Positions 50,127 to 58,700 of a stretch of DNA of 64,000 nt are shown piece after piece (the stretch's first letter is position 1; every line of letters begins with the position of its first letter). Origin of the DNA: Clostridia bacterium (GTDB lineage: Bacteria > Bacillota > Clostridia > Oscillospirales > CAG-382); NCBI GenBank assembly GCA_017537345.1, contig JAFYKY010000012.1, forward strand, positions 62,001 to 126,000, written 5' to 3'. Both the position numbers and the translations under genes were made by a program. The notes below the pieces were generated by a model that saw only the letters and a list, made by a program, of their open reading frames with translations, ran no database searches and had not been told where the DNA came from.

Positions 50127-52076
50127 ATGTCGGAATTACTTTCTCCCGCAGGGAATATGTCTTGTCTTGAAGCCGCTTTAAAAGCGGGGGCAGACGCGGT
50201 ATATCTGGCAGGCACCTCTTTCGGTGCCCGTGCATTTGCGGGAAATTTTAATAACGAACAGTTAATAGAAGCCTCCGAAAAGGTGCATTTTCTCGGCAAA
50301 AAGCTGTATGTCACCGTAAACACTCTGGTTACTGACAGAGAGATGGAATCCGCCTTGGAGTTTGCAGGCTTTCTTTACCAAAACAAGGTGTGCGACGGGA
50401 TCATTATTCAGGATATCGGTCTGGCAAGCGAGATCAAAAAACACTTTCCCGCCCTTACGCTCCACGGCTCCACACAGATGTGCGTTCATTCCGCATCCGG
50501 CGTTTTAAAAGCGTCACAGCTTGGTATGGAACGGGTGGTTATCGCCCGTGAAGCAAGCAGAGAGGAAATAAAAGAGTGCGTCTTAACGGGGGTGGAGATA
50601 GAAGCCTTCGTCCACGGCGCATACTGCGTAAGCCAATCGGGAGGATGTTTGATGTCATCCTTCATCGGTAAGCGAAGCGGAAACAGAGGGGAATGCGCCC
50701 AGCCCTGCCGCCTGCCCTATGAGGGGGGCTACCACCTTTCTTTAAAGGATATGTGCCTTGCAAAGCAAATACACGAACTGCTTGATATGGGTGTTGCCTC
50801 TTTTAAAATAGAGGGGCGTATGAAATCCCCCGAATACGTGTATTCGGTTACAAAAGCATACCGCGCACTTATAGATGAACACCGCCCCGCCACCAAGGAG
50901 GAATACGGCGCACTTGAGAAGATCTTTTCCCGTAGCGGATTTTCCGCAGGATATTACCTCTCTCAAAAAGGCAAAAATATGTTCGGTGTCCGCAGGGAAG
51001 AGGATAAATTATTAACCAGAGAAGCGGTTACCGAAGTAGTGGGCGAAACCGAAAAAAGTATAGATATCTTCGGCTTTTTCGGCAAAGAAAAAGCATACGT
51101 TACCGCTTTGTGCGATTCTGTTTCCTTTACTGCGGAAGGAGAGTGCCTTACCGCCACGGGCAAGGGCACGGAAAAAGATGAGCTTATCCGCCGTCTTTCA
51201 AAAACGGGAGGAAGCGGCTTTAAGGCGGAAAACATAGAGGTTTCAGCAGAGGAGGGCATATTTATGCCTGCATCCGCCGTGAACGACCTGCGCCGTAAAG
51301 CGCTGGAAGGCTTAAAAGGGGAGATATTAAACCAAAATGCCCCCGTTTCAAGCCAAAAAATACCCGAGATAAAAAAAGAAAATCTTTTGTATCTCCCCGT
51401 TAAAGGAGATATTTACCGTGTTTACAACCCCGAAAACGGATTTGCCGTTCCTTCGGACGCTGCGCGTATAGATATTCCTCTTTGGAAGTTTAACGAAAAT
51501 ACCGTAAAGCGTTACGATGTGTCAAAAATATCCATCCTGCTTCCCAGAGTCATAACCACTGCGGAAGAAGAGGATATAAAAAAGCAGCTTGAAAAAGCAA
51601 AAAAGCTTGGTGTAAAACGGATCACCGTAACCAATATAGGGCATATTTCTCTGTGCGCGGGCTTTGCGGTGTACGGGGACGGAAACTTGAACGTAACCAA
51701 TACCCATACCGCAAAAATATTCGAGGAAATGGGGTTTTCGGGGGTTTGCGTTTCACCCGAGGTCACACCGCGGGCGGTCAAAACCGATATAGGCGAATAC
51801 CCCGTTTACGGCAGACAGGTTTTAATGCACACGGAAAACTGTATTATAAAAAACATTTCCGGCTGTGTAAAGGATTGCAAAGCGGTTCTTACCGACCGCA
51901 CCTCTGCCCGTTTCCCCGTGCGGGGCGAATACAACCACCGCAACCTTATCTTCAATTCCGCACCCACGTACCTTTTGGATAAAACCGTTCCCCATAATCG
52001 TCTGTTTGTTATTACGGACGAAAAAGAAATTCCCTCGGAAAAACCGAAGGAATTTACCAAAGGCTATTTCAAATAA
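50127..52076 (+). CDS. U32-family peptidase with DUF3656-like C-terminus
   Basis: The 649-residue collagenase-like protein has ELLSPAGNMSCLEAALKAGAD at the start, HGAYCVSQSGGCLMSSFIGKRSGNRGECAQPCR in blocks with the conserved cysteines (C clusters around 178-196), and IEGRMKSPEYVY. Members such as RlhA hydroxylate 23S rRNA, so the protease name may be wrong for this one. ATG 50127 has GAGAGGTG upstream. Confidence 0.93.
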   Translation: MSELLSPAGNMSCLEAALKAGADAVYLAGTSFGARAFAGNFNNEQLIEASEKVHFLGKKLYVTVNTLVTDREMESALEFAGFLYQNKVCDGIIIQDIGLASEIKKHFPALTLHGSTQMCVHSASGVLKASQLGMERVVIAREASREEIKECVLTGVEIEAFVHGAYCVSQSGGCLMSSFIGKRSGNRGECAQPCRLPYEGGYHLSLKDMCLAKQIHELLDMGVASFKIEGRMKSPEYVYSVTKAYRALIDEHRPATKEEYGALEKIFSRSGFSAGYYLSQKGKNMFGVRREEDKLLTREAVTEVVGETEKSIDIFGFFGKEKAYVTALCDSVSFTAEGECLTATGKGTEKDELIRRLSKTGGSGFKAENIEVSAEEGIFMPASAVNDLRRKALEGLKGEILNQNAPVSSQKIPEIKKENLLYLPVKGDIYRVYNPENGFAVPSDAARIDIPLWKFNENTVKRYDVSKISILLPRVITTAEEEDIKKQLEKAKKLGVKRITVTNIGHISLCAGFAVYGDGNLNVTNTHTAKIFEEMGFSGVCVSPEVTPRAVKTDIGEYPVYGRQVLMHTENCIIKNISGCVKDCKAVLTDRTSARFPVRGEYNHRNLIFNSAPTYLLDKTVPHNRLFVITDEKEIPSEKPKEFTKGYFK

Positions 52077-52082
52077 GCAACT

Positions 52083-52121
52083 GCCCCGAGAAGCATTAAT
52101 GCGCTTCTTGGGGTATTTGTT
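52083..52121 (+). terminator. Hairpin after the U32 gene
   Basis: CCCCGAGAAGC/GCGCTTCTTGGGG followed by TATTTG. It resembles a C palindrome but lacks the GGACCCCG end. It may terminate both convergent genes. Confidence 0.65.
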
Positions 52122-52132
52122 TTCGGGGCGGC

Positions 52133-52549
52133 TCACCGTTTTCTTACCGCTTTTTTGATCACATCCGCCTTCGTCTGCTTTCTGCCCATACCCAGATATC
52201 CTCCCGCCAAGGGGGAAAGGGATGCGATAACGGGAGGAAGCACGCGGGCGGGGATACCGCTGTTTTCCGGAAAAAACGCGCTTACCGCCGCAAGAATCAA
52301 AAGAGCCGTAACGGCGGTGTATACTCCGCTTATTAACGCGCCCCCCAGCTTTACCGCCAAAAATCCCCCTGCGGCGCCGCTTAATGCTATGGCGATACAC
52401 GCCGCGGTAAGAGTATGGGAGGCAGGGTCGGCTGCGCCCGCAAACACCGCCGCAAGACACAGCATTAACAAAACGGCGGTCAGCGGTACTGTTCCTCCGC
52501 CGATAATTCCGCTTAACAATGGGTTCAAAAGCCTTGTTTCTTTTTTCAT
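52133..52549 (-). CDS. TIGR04086-like four-span membrane protein
   Basis: The 138 residues have four hydrophobic segments (about 12-35, 42-65, 72-92, 100-118) and a basic tail, resembling the TIGR04086 family of Firmicutes. ATG 52549 is preferred over an upstream GTG because of spacing from GGAG. Role unknown. Confidence 0.75.
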   Translation of the reverse strand: MKKETRLLNPLLSGIIGGGTVPLTAVLLMLCLAAVFAGAADPASHTLTAACIAIALSGAAGGFLAVKLGGALISGVYTAVTALLILAAVSAFFPENSGIPARVLPPVIASLSPLAGGYLGMGRKQTKADVIKKAVRKR

Positions 52550-52596
52550 TTTATGCACATCTCCTTTTTTAAATGGATATGCGCAGGCTTGTTTGA

Positions 52597-53586
52597 TTAT
52601 TCCGTAAGTCCTTGCAAAAGAAGGCTGTATTCCTTTTCAAGCGCGGAAAAATCCATTTCGGCGGAATAATATCCCTCCAGCTCCTTGTGGAATTCCGAAG
52701 CCTGCAAAAGCTGTTCTTTTGCGAGTAGATATGCTTTTTTGGCAAGCAATAACCCCTCTTTCGCGCCATCCCTGCCCGTGACGAAGGATGAGGTGTACAA
52801 AGGCTCGCCCAAAGGGCAAAGCGTGGAAACGTACACGCCTTTTCCGTGAAAATACACCCCGTTTAACTCGCCGAATCGGGTGGGATGGGGGCAAAGGGTG
52901 GCTTTTTCGCCCAAAAGAGCGGCTTTTTCTGTGAGCCGTTTTAAAAAATATTCTTTCCCCCACCCTTTTAAGCAAAACACCCGTTTTGCATCGGGAAACG
53001 GGTTGCAGGTAACAAGCCCCCTGCCCGTAAAGGCGGCGGCAACGCGGTGATCCGCGCTTCCCGTTACGTCGGAAACAATATGCTTTTTTAAAAACCGCCG
53101 GAGATATTCCTCTGTTTTGTCTTTGTTTATCTCCGCGCATAAAATCGCCGTTTTTTCAAGCTCTGCGGCGGCTTTTATATACCCGTACCCTTTGCGGTAA
53201 CATTCGCTTTTTAAAGCGGATGCTTTTAATATACCCGCCGTATTCAGCCTGCCCGAGTCTATAAACCTGCCCGTATCAAACAGTATCTCCTTTGCCAGAG
53301 GGTGCTTTGGCTCAAGCACGTGGGGGGAAGTGCCGTCCGCAACCCCTCTTTTTAACAGAGGCAGATATATTCCGTCAAGGGATTCGGGGTCGGAGGAGCA
53401 GAGTATGCGCCAAACCGTAAAACCTTTTTCTTCGCAATCGCGGGCAAGCCGTTTCATAAGGGTGGATTTTCCGCTTCCCGGCGTGCCTTTAATGATAAAA
53501 AGTCTTTCCGCATCCTCAAAATAATGCTCCAGATACCCGCAAAATCCTTTATCTGTGTTTGTTCCCGCAAAAAATTCTGTGTTCAT
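52597..53586 (-). CDS. P-loop ATPase of unknown function (PRK06851-like)
   Basis: The 329 residues begin NTEFFAGTNTDKGFCGYLEHYF and have Walker A KGTPGSGKSTLMKRLA near residue 33-48 and a second half with FTGRGLVTCNPFPDAKRVFCLKG. It resembles spore-former ATPases of the PRK06851 type but is about a third shorter and shows one clear P-loop. The start at 53586 has GGAGGG upstream. Divergent from the nucleotidyltransferase gene. Confidence 0.78.
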   Translation of the reverse strand: MNTEFFAGTNTDKGFCGYLEHYFEDAERLFIIKGTPGSGKSTLMKRLARDCEEKGFTVWRILCSSDPESLDGIYLPLLKRGVADGTSPHVLEPKHPLAKEILFDTGRFIDSGRLNTAGILKASALKSECYRKGYGYIKAAAELEKTAILCAEINKDKTEEYLRRFLKKHIVSDVTGSADHRVAAAFTGRGLVTCNPFPDAKRVFCLKGWGKEYFLKRLTEKAALLGEKATLCPHPTRFGELNGVYFHGKGVYVSTLCPLGEPLYTSSFVTGRDGAKEGLLLAKKAYLLAKEQLLQASEFHKELEGYYSAEMDFSALEKEYSLLLQGLTE

Positions 53587-53602
53587 AATGCCCTCCAAGG
53601 TG

Positions 53603-53631
53603 TTGACAACCCAACGAATTGAATATATACT
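53603..53631 (+). promoter_or_regulatory. Promoter of the GlmU-like gene
   Basis: TTGACA (53603-53608), 17 bases, TATACT (53626-53631), 40 bases upstream of the start codon. Confidence 0.87.
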
Positions 53632-53671
53632 GTTAGTAATAATATGTTTTCGAAAGGTAGTTTGCCAAAAA

Positions 53672-54412
53672 ATGAAAGCTTTGATACTTGCAGGCGGTAA
53701 AGGAAAGCGTCTGGGCAGTGATATAACCCACATCCCCAAGGTAATGCGGGAGGCGTTGGGAAAACCCCTGCTTGGCTACGTTATGGAATATACGGATTTT
53801 ATTCCCGAAAAAGACAAGGTGATCTTGGTAGGGTACGAAAAAGAACGGGTAATAAACGCGTTTCCCGAGTATCCTTACGCTTTTCAGGAGGAGCAAAAGG
53901 GCACGGGCCACGCGGTTATGTGCGCCGCAAAGCATTTTGAGGATTACGACGGCACTCTGCTTATAATAAACGGGGATATGCCCCTGCTTAAAAAGGAAAG
54001 CGTGCTTGCTTTAAAAAAGTACCACGAGGATGCGGGCGCAGACTGCACCATACTCACCTTTGTGGCAAAGGGGGAAATACCGCCCTTCGGACATATTATC
54101 CGCACCGTTTCAGGCAACGTGGCGGGAATAGTGGAGCATAAGGACGCAAGTGAAGCTCAAAAGCTTATTCCCGAGCTTAACGGCGGAATATATATGTTTG
54201 ATTGCAAAAAGCTGTTTTCCGTCCTTTCACGCATAACCCCCAGCCCCGTAACGGGAGAATATTATCTTACCGACGTACCCAAGCTTATGATCGCCGAAGG
54301 GTATAAGGTGGAAGGATTTATTCTTCCCGATGAGACCGAGCTTGCGGGAGTGAATACTGAAGAAGACCTGCGGGAAGCAGAAAGAATACTCGGCTTAAGA
54401 CAAAACGCTTAA
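53672..54412 (+). CDS. GlmU-like nucleotidyltransferase without acetyltransferase domain
   Basis: The 246-residue sugar nucleotidyltransferase shows LAGGKGKRLGS, QKGTGHAVMCA, NGDMPLL, GIVEHKDASEAQKLIPELNGGIYMF (in blocks) and TGEYYLTD, all close to the uridylyltransferase half of GlmU. The left-handed beta-helix acetyltransferase half is absent. It may make UDP-N-acetylglucosamine from GlcNAc-1-P or act on another sugar. Confidence 0.88.
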   Translation: MKALILAGGKGKRLGSDITHIPKVMREALGKPLLGYVMEYTDFIPEKDKVILVGYEKERVINAFPEYPYAFQEEQKGTGHAVMCAAKHFEDYDGTLLIINGDMPLLKKESVLALKKYHEDAGADCTILTFVAKGEIPPFGHIIRTVSGNVAGIVEHKDASEAQKLIPELNGGIYMFDCKKLFSVLSRITPSPVTGEYYLTDVPKLMIAEGYKVEGFILPDETELAGVNTEEDLREAERILGLRQNA

Positions 54413-54448
54413 AAAAGCAGCACCCCCTGCGTATTTTTGCCCTATAAA

Positions 54449-54490
54449 ACGATCGCCCCGAAAAGCAAAAGCTTTCGGGGCGATAATTTA
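54449..54490. terminator. Bidirectional terminator between convergent genes
   Basis: GATCGCCCCGAAAAGC/GCTTTCGGGGCGAT around AAAA, with AT-rich flanks on both sides. Confidence 0.88.
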
Positions 54491-54525
54491 TTTGTTTAGG
54501 TTGTAAGCCGTTTTATTAAAGGGCT

Positions 54526-55845
54526 TTATTTCTTTTTCTTGGAAACAACGATAACTACAACTACTATTACAGCAACTGCAACTACGCCTGCAACTATACC
54601 GATAATAAGACCGGTGTTGCCGCCTTCGTCATCGGAAGGAGTTTCGGAACCGTCTGTTGCGGGAACGGAAGCGTCCTCGGATTTATCGTCTGCTTCGGGA
54701 GCGGATTCATCGGAGGAAACTTCGGAGGATTCGTCGGGAGTTTCGGAAACTTCGTCTTCAACGGTTGCGGGAACGAAGAATACTACTGCATCGTCAGCAG
54801 CAGTGATCTTTGCAAAATCGTAACCTACAGCGGTAACGATAGAGCCTGCGGGAAGAGCCGCAAGAGCTTCTCTGTTTGCCTTGGAGCCGTCTGCATCGTC
54901 ATCGCCGTGAACGGAGAGAACAACGTCGCCTTCTTCAGCTTCTTCAAAGAGGAAGGAATCGTCGCCGTCAAGCCACTTGGTAGCAACAACTTCGTATTCG
55001 CCTTCGGTTTCGGTGGGTCTGAGCAGAGCGCAGGCGGTCCACTTTACGTTATAATTGTGAATGATGGAAGGATCGGTAACGATGGTGGTGGAGCCGGTGG
55101 TGATACCGGTGTTAAGAGGAACCTTACCAAGGTTGATCGCGCCTTCGGGGATCTCAACTTCTGTTGCGGGAGCGGAGTTTTCGTCTTCGGATACATCGGG
55201 AACCTTTGCTTCGGGACGAACGGTGCCGATACCTTCAACAGCGTCTGCAGTACCAACGTAGAAGCGGTATACGGTTACGGAAGAACCAACGGAGCCGTCA
55301 ACGTAAAGCTCAAGAGAAGTGAAGCGGTGCATACCGTCTTCAAATACCTTGGAATCGCTGGAAGAAATGTAAGTACCGATATCCCAGATAACGTATCCGT
55401 CACCCTTTGCTTTCTGATACTGTGCGTAATCGGAGCCTTCCATAGAGGTGAGCCAAAGGTCAGCTACGGTGCCTGCGGCATCCTTGTCCTTACGGGTGTA
55501 GTGAGCCTGAGTGGACTGACCGAGGGTTGCGCCGTCTGCAGAGCCGTAGTCTACTACAAAGTACGCGCCTTCCTTTGCGTTGAACGCGTCGCCTGCCCAA
55601 ACGGTAGCGCCTTCTGCGTAAACAACGTTAACGCTTGCGCCTGCGCCGGTAACGGTGAAGGTTACGGAGCCGTCGTCATTGTAGGTAATATCACAGTTGT
55701 TTGTGGTAACCTTGCCGTTTACGTCATTTGCGGCGGGAAGCAGAGAGTGAACGATATCGTCAGCTTCTGCGGCGGAGGTGCTGATAACGAAAAGGCTTGT
55801 GAAAACCAGCATCAGTACCAAAATTGCGGAAATAAACTTTTTCAT
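54526..55845 (-). CDS. Membrane-anchored surface protein
   Basis: The 439-residue protein has a cleavable signal peptide (cut after STSAA, about 26), a long beta-rich ectodomain, a Ser/Asp/Glu-rich stalk (about 360-405), a C-terminal span and KKKK stop-transfer. AAGGAG precedes the ATG at 55845. The anchor layout is like oligosaccharide or adhesion proteins of gut Clostridia, but the ectodomain matches nothing I recognise. Upstream overlap of 4 bases with the permease concerns only an extended start that I reject. Confidence 0.82.
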   Translation of the reverse strand: MKKFISAILVLMLVFTSLFVISTSAAEADDIVHSLLPAANDVNGKVTTNNCDITYNDDGSVTFTVTGAGASVNVVYAEGATVWAGDAFNAKEGAYFVVDYGSADGATLGQSTQAHYTRKDKDAAGTVADLWLTSMEGSDYAQYQKAKGDGYVIWDIGTYISSSDSKVFEDGMHRFTSLELYVDGSVGSSVTVYRFYVGTADAVEGIGTVRPEAKVPDVSEDENSAPATEVEIPEGAINLGKVPLNTGITTGSTTIVTDPSIIHNYNVKWTACALLRPTETEGEYEVVATKWLDGDDSFLFEEAEEGDVVLSVHGDDDADGSKANREALAALPAGSIVTAVGYDFAKITAADDAVVFFVPATVEDEVSETPDESSEVSSDESAPEADDKSEDASVPATDGSETPSDDEGGNTGLIIGIVAGVVAVAVIVVVVIVVSKKKK

Positions 55846-55889
55846 GCTTTTTTTCTCCTTGTACATGATATTTTTTATTTTGCGGGCAA

Positions 55890-57032
55890 TCATTGGTTGT
55901 CCGACTTTAACTGTTGTTCATCCGCCTGCGCGGGGGCGGAGGGCTGGGCTTTGAATTTAAAAAAACCTTCTTTGCTTAATCTGTTGTATATTACCAGCGC
56001 TATGGGGAAACCGAAAAGTCCCGCCACGCCGAACAGCTTGAGTCCCACGTACATAGAAACCAGAGCAAGCAGAGGGTGCAGACCCACGCTCTTTCCCACG
56101 ATCTTGGGCTCAAGGAACTGGCGCACCACGGTAATTATTGCGTAAAGCACCAACAGACCGATACCTATAAAATAGTTGCCGCGGATAATTTCTATAACAC
56201 CCCAGGGGATCATGACCGCGCCGGTGCCCAGAATAGGCATTATATCCACTACGGCGGTGAGAACTGCCATCAAAAACGCGTATTTCACGCCCAGAACGGT
56301 AAGTCCCACGAACACCTCCATAAAGGTGATCATCATAATAACGCCGTAAGCCTTTATAAACATAAACACAGCGCTTACAAGCTGTCTTTTAATAGCAACC
56401 AGATGCTCGCCCACTACCTTGGGGAACACGCTTACCACCGCGTTGTTTATACGGTGATACTGGGCAAGGAAATAATAGAACGCGACTACGGTGATAATGC
56501 TTCCCACCAGCACGGGGGGAACGGTGTTCATTATAGCGTTTATTGCGGGAATGATAATACCGTTAAGATCCGTCACCAGAGTGGTGGCAAAGGAGGTTAC
56601 GTATACGTCAATATTCTCCCATATCTCCGTAAGCTGCTCCGTAAGATCGACAAAAGGAACGTAATCGTTTATGGTGGCGATAATTTCCTGCGCGTAATCC
56701 GGATTATTTTTCATTTCCGTAAGAATATTGCTTACGGTCTGGTAAAGGGAGGTGATTTCGTTATACACACGGTGTACTGTCAGATACAGCAGGGCGCCGA
56801 CAACGCCCACGGTTACAAACACCGTAAAGATCACCGTTATCACACGGGGGATTTTGGTTTTTTTGCAGACAAGATCCACCAGCGGATGCAAAAGCACGGC
56901 AAGCACGTACGCAATGATAAACGGCATAAGCGCCCACGCCAGATATTTTACAAAAACGAAAGCAAGCGCCGCGCCCATAAGCACGTATGCCGCTATAACC
57001 AGCGTTTTTTTCCACGGTTCTTTAGGAAGCAC
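55890..57032 (-). CDS. AI-2E family permease (YtvI-like)
   Basis: The 380-residue polytopic protein has the family motif GVKYAFLMAVLTAVVDIMPILG and QFLEPKIVGKSVGLHPL. The family includes quorum-signal exporters, Na+/H+ antiporters and the sporulation protein YtvI, so the substrate is open. GTG start at 57032 with GGAGGA upstream. Confidence 0.92.
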   Translation of the reverse strand: MLPKEPWKKTLVIAAYVLMGAALAFVFVKYLAWALMPFIIAYVLAVLLHPLVDLVCKKTKIPRVITVIFTVFVTVGVVGALLYLTVHRVYNEITSLYQTVSNILTEMKNNPDYAQEIIATINDYVPFVDLTEQLTEIWENIDVYVTSFATTLVTDLNGIIIPAINAIMNTVPPVLVGSIITVVAFYYFLAQYHRINNAVVSVFPKVVGEHLVAIKRQLVSAVFMFIKAYGVIMMITFMEVFVGLTVLGVKYAFLMAVLTAVVDIMPILGTGAVMIPWGVIEIIRGNYFIGIGLLVLYAIITVVRQFLEPKIVGKSVGLHPLLALVSMYVGLKLFGVAGLFGFPIALVIYNRLSKEGFFKFKAQPSAPAQADEQQLKSDNQ

Positions 57033-57065
57033 GAAAAATCCTCCTTTTCATAACTAAAAAAACTA

Positions 57066-57094
57066 TTGACAATCCCCGCCTGCTGTGGTAATAT
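57066..57094 (+). promoter_or_regulatory. tRNA-Glu promoter
   Basis: TTGACA (57066-57071), 17 bases, TAATAT (57089-57094). Confidence 0.88.
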
Positions 57095-57105
57095 ATGCTC
57101 TGCGA

Positions 57106-57180
57106 GGCCTGTTAGTCAAGTGGTCAAGACGTCGCCCTCTCACGGCGAAGGCAGGGGTTCGACTCCCCTACGGGTCACCA
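57106..57180 (+). tRNA. tRNA-Glu (anticodon CTC)
   Basis: The full cloverleaf is visible: acceptor arms GGCCTGT/ACGGGTC, anticodon arm TCGCC/GGCGA enclosing CTCTCAC (anticodon CTC, reads GAG), T arm with GGTTCGACTCC, and encoded CCA at 57178-57180. Single gene with its own promoter and terminator. Confidence 0.95.
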
Positions 57181-57211
57181 AACCGAATGCGAAAGCATTC
57201 GGTTTTTTTGT
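57181..57211 (+). terminator. tRNA-Glu terminator
   Basis: CCGAATGC GAAA GCATTCGG followed by seven T. Confidence 0.95.
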
Positions 57212-57221
57212 TTTTTCAAAA

Positions 57222-57303
57222 CAAAAAAGTGAAGAGTGAAGAGTGAAGAGTGACGAGAAACGGAAGATTTTTGTTCTGCGAACAAAAATCAACCATCTTT
57301 CAT
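57222..57303. repeat. H element 20 (AAGAGTG-type)
   Basis: Units GTGAAGA x3 then GACGAGAAACGGAAGATTTTTG, tip TTCTGCGAA, CAAAAATCAACCAT. It lies between the tRNA terminator and the hom 3' end; the right heptamers are nearly absent (CTTTCATAAC). Confidence 0.8.
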
Positions 57304-57307
57304 AACT

Positions 57308-58429
57308 TTATTCTTCTATTTCAACAACTCTGTAATACTTTTTATTTCCGATAACCTTAAGCTGATTTTCCAGCGTATCGGGCTGTATAAATTCGTCTGT
57401 TTCGGGGATATACAGCATATCCTTACCTTCGTTTACGTTAAGGAAGGAAACCTTTTCATTCTTATATTCCTTTACGTATTTGCCGCTTTGCGCTTCCAGA
57501 ATATCCGAAACAACGGCGGATGCGGTTGCTTTTCCGCCTGCGCCTCTTCCGCGGAAGGTTACTCCGCCCACGCAATCACCGTAAACGGAAACCGCGTTTA
57601 TAACGTCATCCGTTATGCCAAGCACCGTTTTTTTGCTTACAAGGCAGGGGGCAACAAACAAACGCACGGTATCTCCCGTTTTTTCGCCGCAGCCGATCAG
57701 CTTTATGGCGTATCCGTTCTTTTCCGCTTTAATAACGTCATCTCCCGTAACGGTGTCTATACCCTGCATTACGGAAACATTATCAAGGGAAATGGGGGTA
57801 TTGAAGGCAAGGGACGCAAGAATACATATTTTACGCGCCGCATCTGCGCCGGAAACGTCTGCCGTAGGGTCTGCCTCCGCATATCCCTTTTCCTGCGCCT
57901 GCTTCAAAGCGGTTTCAAAGGAAATGCCCTCGTCACGCATTTTTGTAAGTATATAATTGGTGGTGCCGTTAAGTATACCGCACACCTTTTTCATATCGTT
58001 GCCCGCAAGGCAGTGTAAAATGGGATGTATAACGGGAATACCGCCCCCTGCGGAAGCTTCGTAAAGATAAGCCACGCCGTTTTTTTCCGCTTCCTTTACC
58101 AGCTCCCCGCCGCAAGCCTCAACCACGGCCTTGTTGGAGGTTACCACGCTTTTGCCTGCACGGATAAGCGCAAGGGAAAATTCGTATGCGGGGTGAATTC
58201 CGCCCATAGTTTCCGCCACTACGGAAATTTCTTCATCGTTAAGTATATCGTTAAGATCCGCCGTCACGCAGTTTTCCAGCGGATGTCCGGGAAACGTGCG
58301 TCTGTCCAGAATACGTTTTATAATAAATTCTTCGCCGGTGCGGGCGGTTATAAGACGGGAATTGGTATTCAATACCTCGTATATACCCTGACCTACCACG
58401 CCGAAGCCGAGAATAGCTATCTTTGCCAT
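57308..58429 (-). CDS. hom: Homoserine dehydrogenase lacking the ACT domain
   Basis: It reduces aspartate semialdehyde to homoserine. The 373 residues have NAD(P)-binding GFGVVGQGIYEVL, SNKAVVEACGGEL, and catalytic Lys/Glu block LNGTTNYILTKM and YAEADPTADVSGADAARK. At about 373 residues it lacks the ~90-residue C-terminal ACT domain that gives threonine inhibition in the usual Firmicutes form. Start at 58429 with GGAGG upstream. Confidence 0.94.
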   Translation of the reverse strand: MAKIAILGFGVVGQGIYEVLNTNSRLITARTGEEFIIKRILDRRTFPGHPLENCVTADLNDILNDEEISVVAETMGGIHPAYEFSLALIRAGKSVVTSNKAVVEACGGELVKEAEKNGVAYLYEASAGGGIPVIHPILHCLAGNDMKKVCGILNGTTNYILTKMRDEGISFETALKQAQEKGYAEADPTADVSGADAARKICILASLAFNTPISLDNVSVMQGIDTVTGDDVIKAEKNGYAIKLIGCGEKTGDTVRLFVAPCLVSKKTVLGITDDVINAVSVYGDCVGGVTFRGRGAGGKATASAVVSDILEAQSGKYVKEYKNEKVSFLNVNEGKDMLYIPETDEFIQPDTLENQLKVIGNKKYYRVVEIEE

Positions 58430-58454
58430 TTGGAACACCTCCATTGATTAGAAC

Positions 58455-58483
58455 AGTTTACCACACCTGTACGTGAAAATCAA
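58455..58483 (-). promoter_or_regulatory. hom promoter
   Basis: On the minus strand TTGATT, 17 bases and TAAACT upstream of the start (approximate position). The gap 58430-58700 otherwise holds only the divergent ABC promoter. Confidence 0.65.
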
Positions 58484-58631
58484 GCACAAAATACCTCTTC
58501 AAAACAAATCTTGGGGCATATTTGTAAATTTTTTGTGTTTTTGCCCGATATTGTTGATGTATCAACGCTTTTTCACCTGCCGCGTTAATTTTTTTCAACC
58601 TTAAGTTTACAGTAAATTACAGCAAAAACTA

Positions 58632-58660
58632 TTGTATTTTCCGCACTTTTGTGTTATTGT
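58632..58660 (+). promoter_or_regulatory. Candidate promoter of the ABC/DUF1854 cluster
   Basis: TTGTAT (58632-58637), 17 bases, TATTGT (58655-58660), 41 bases before the start codon. Confidence 0.6.
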
Positions 58661-58700
58661 GAAATAGATGATTTTTTATTTGAAAAAAGGATTTTTGCAA

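Noticed and set aside
52083..52121. Tenth C palindrome after the U32 gene
   Set aside because: It has the CCCC/GGGG clamp but lacks the GGACCCCG end and has a different loop; it fits an ordinary terminator better.
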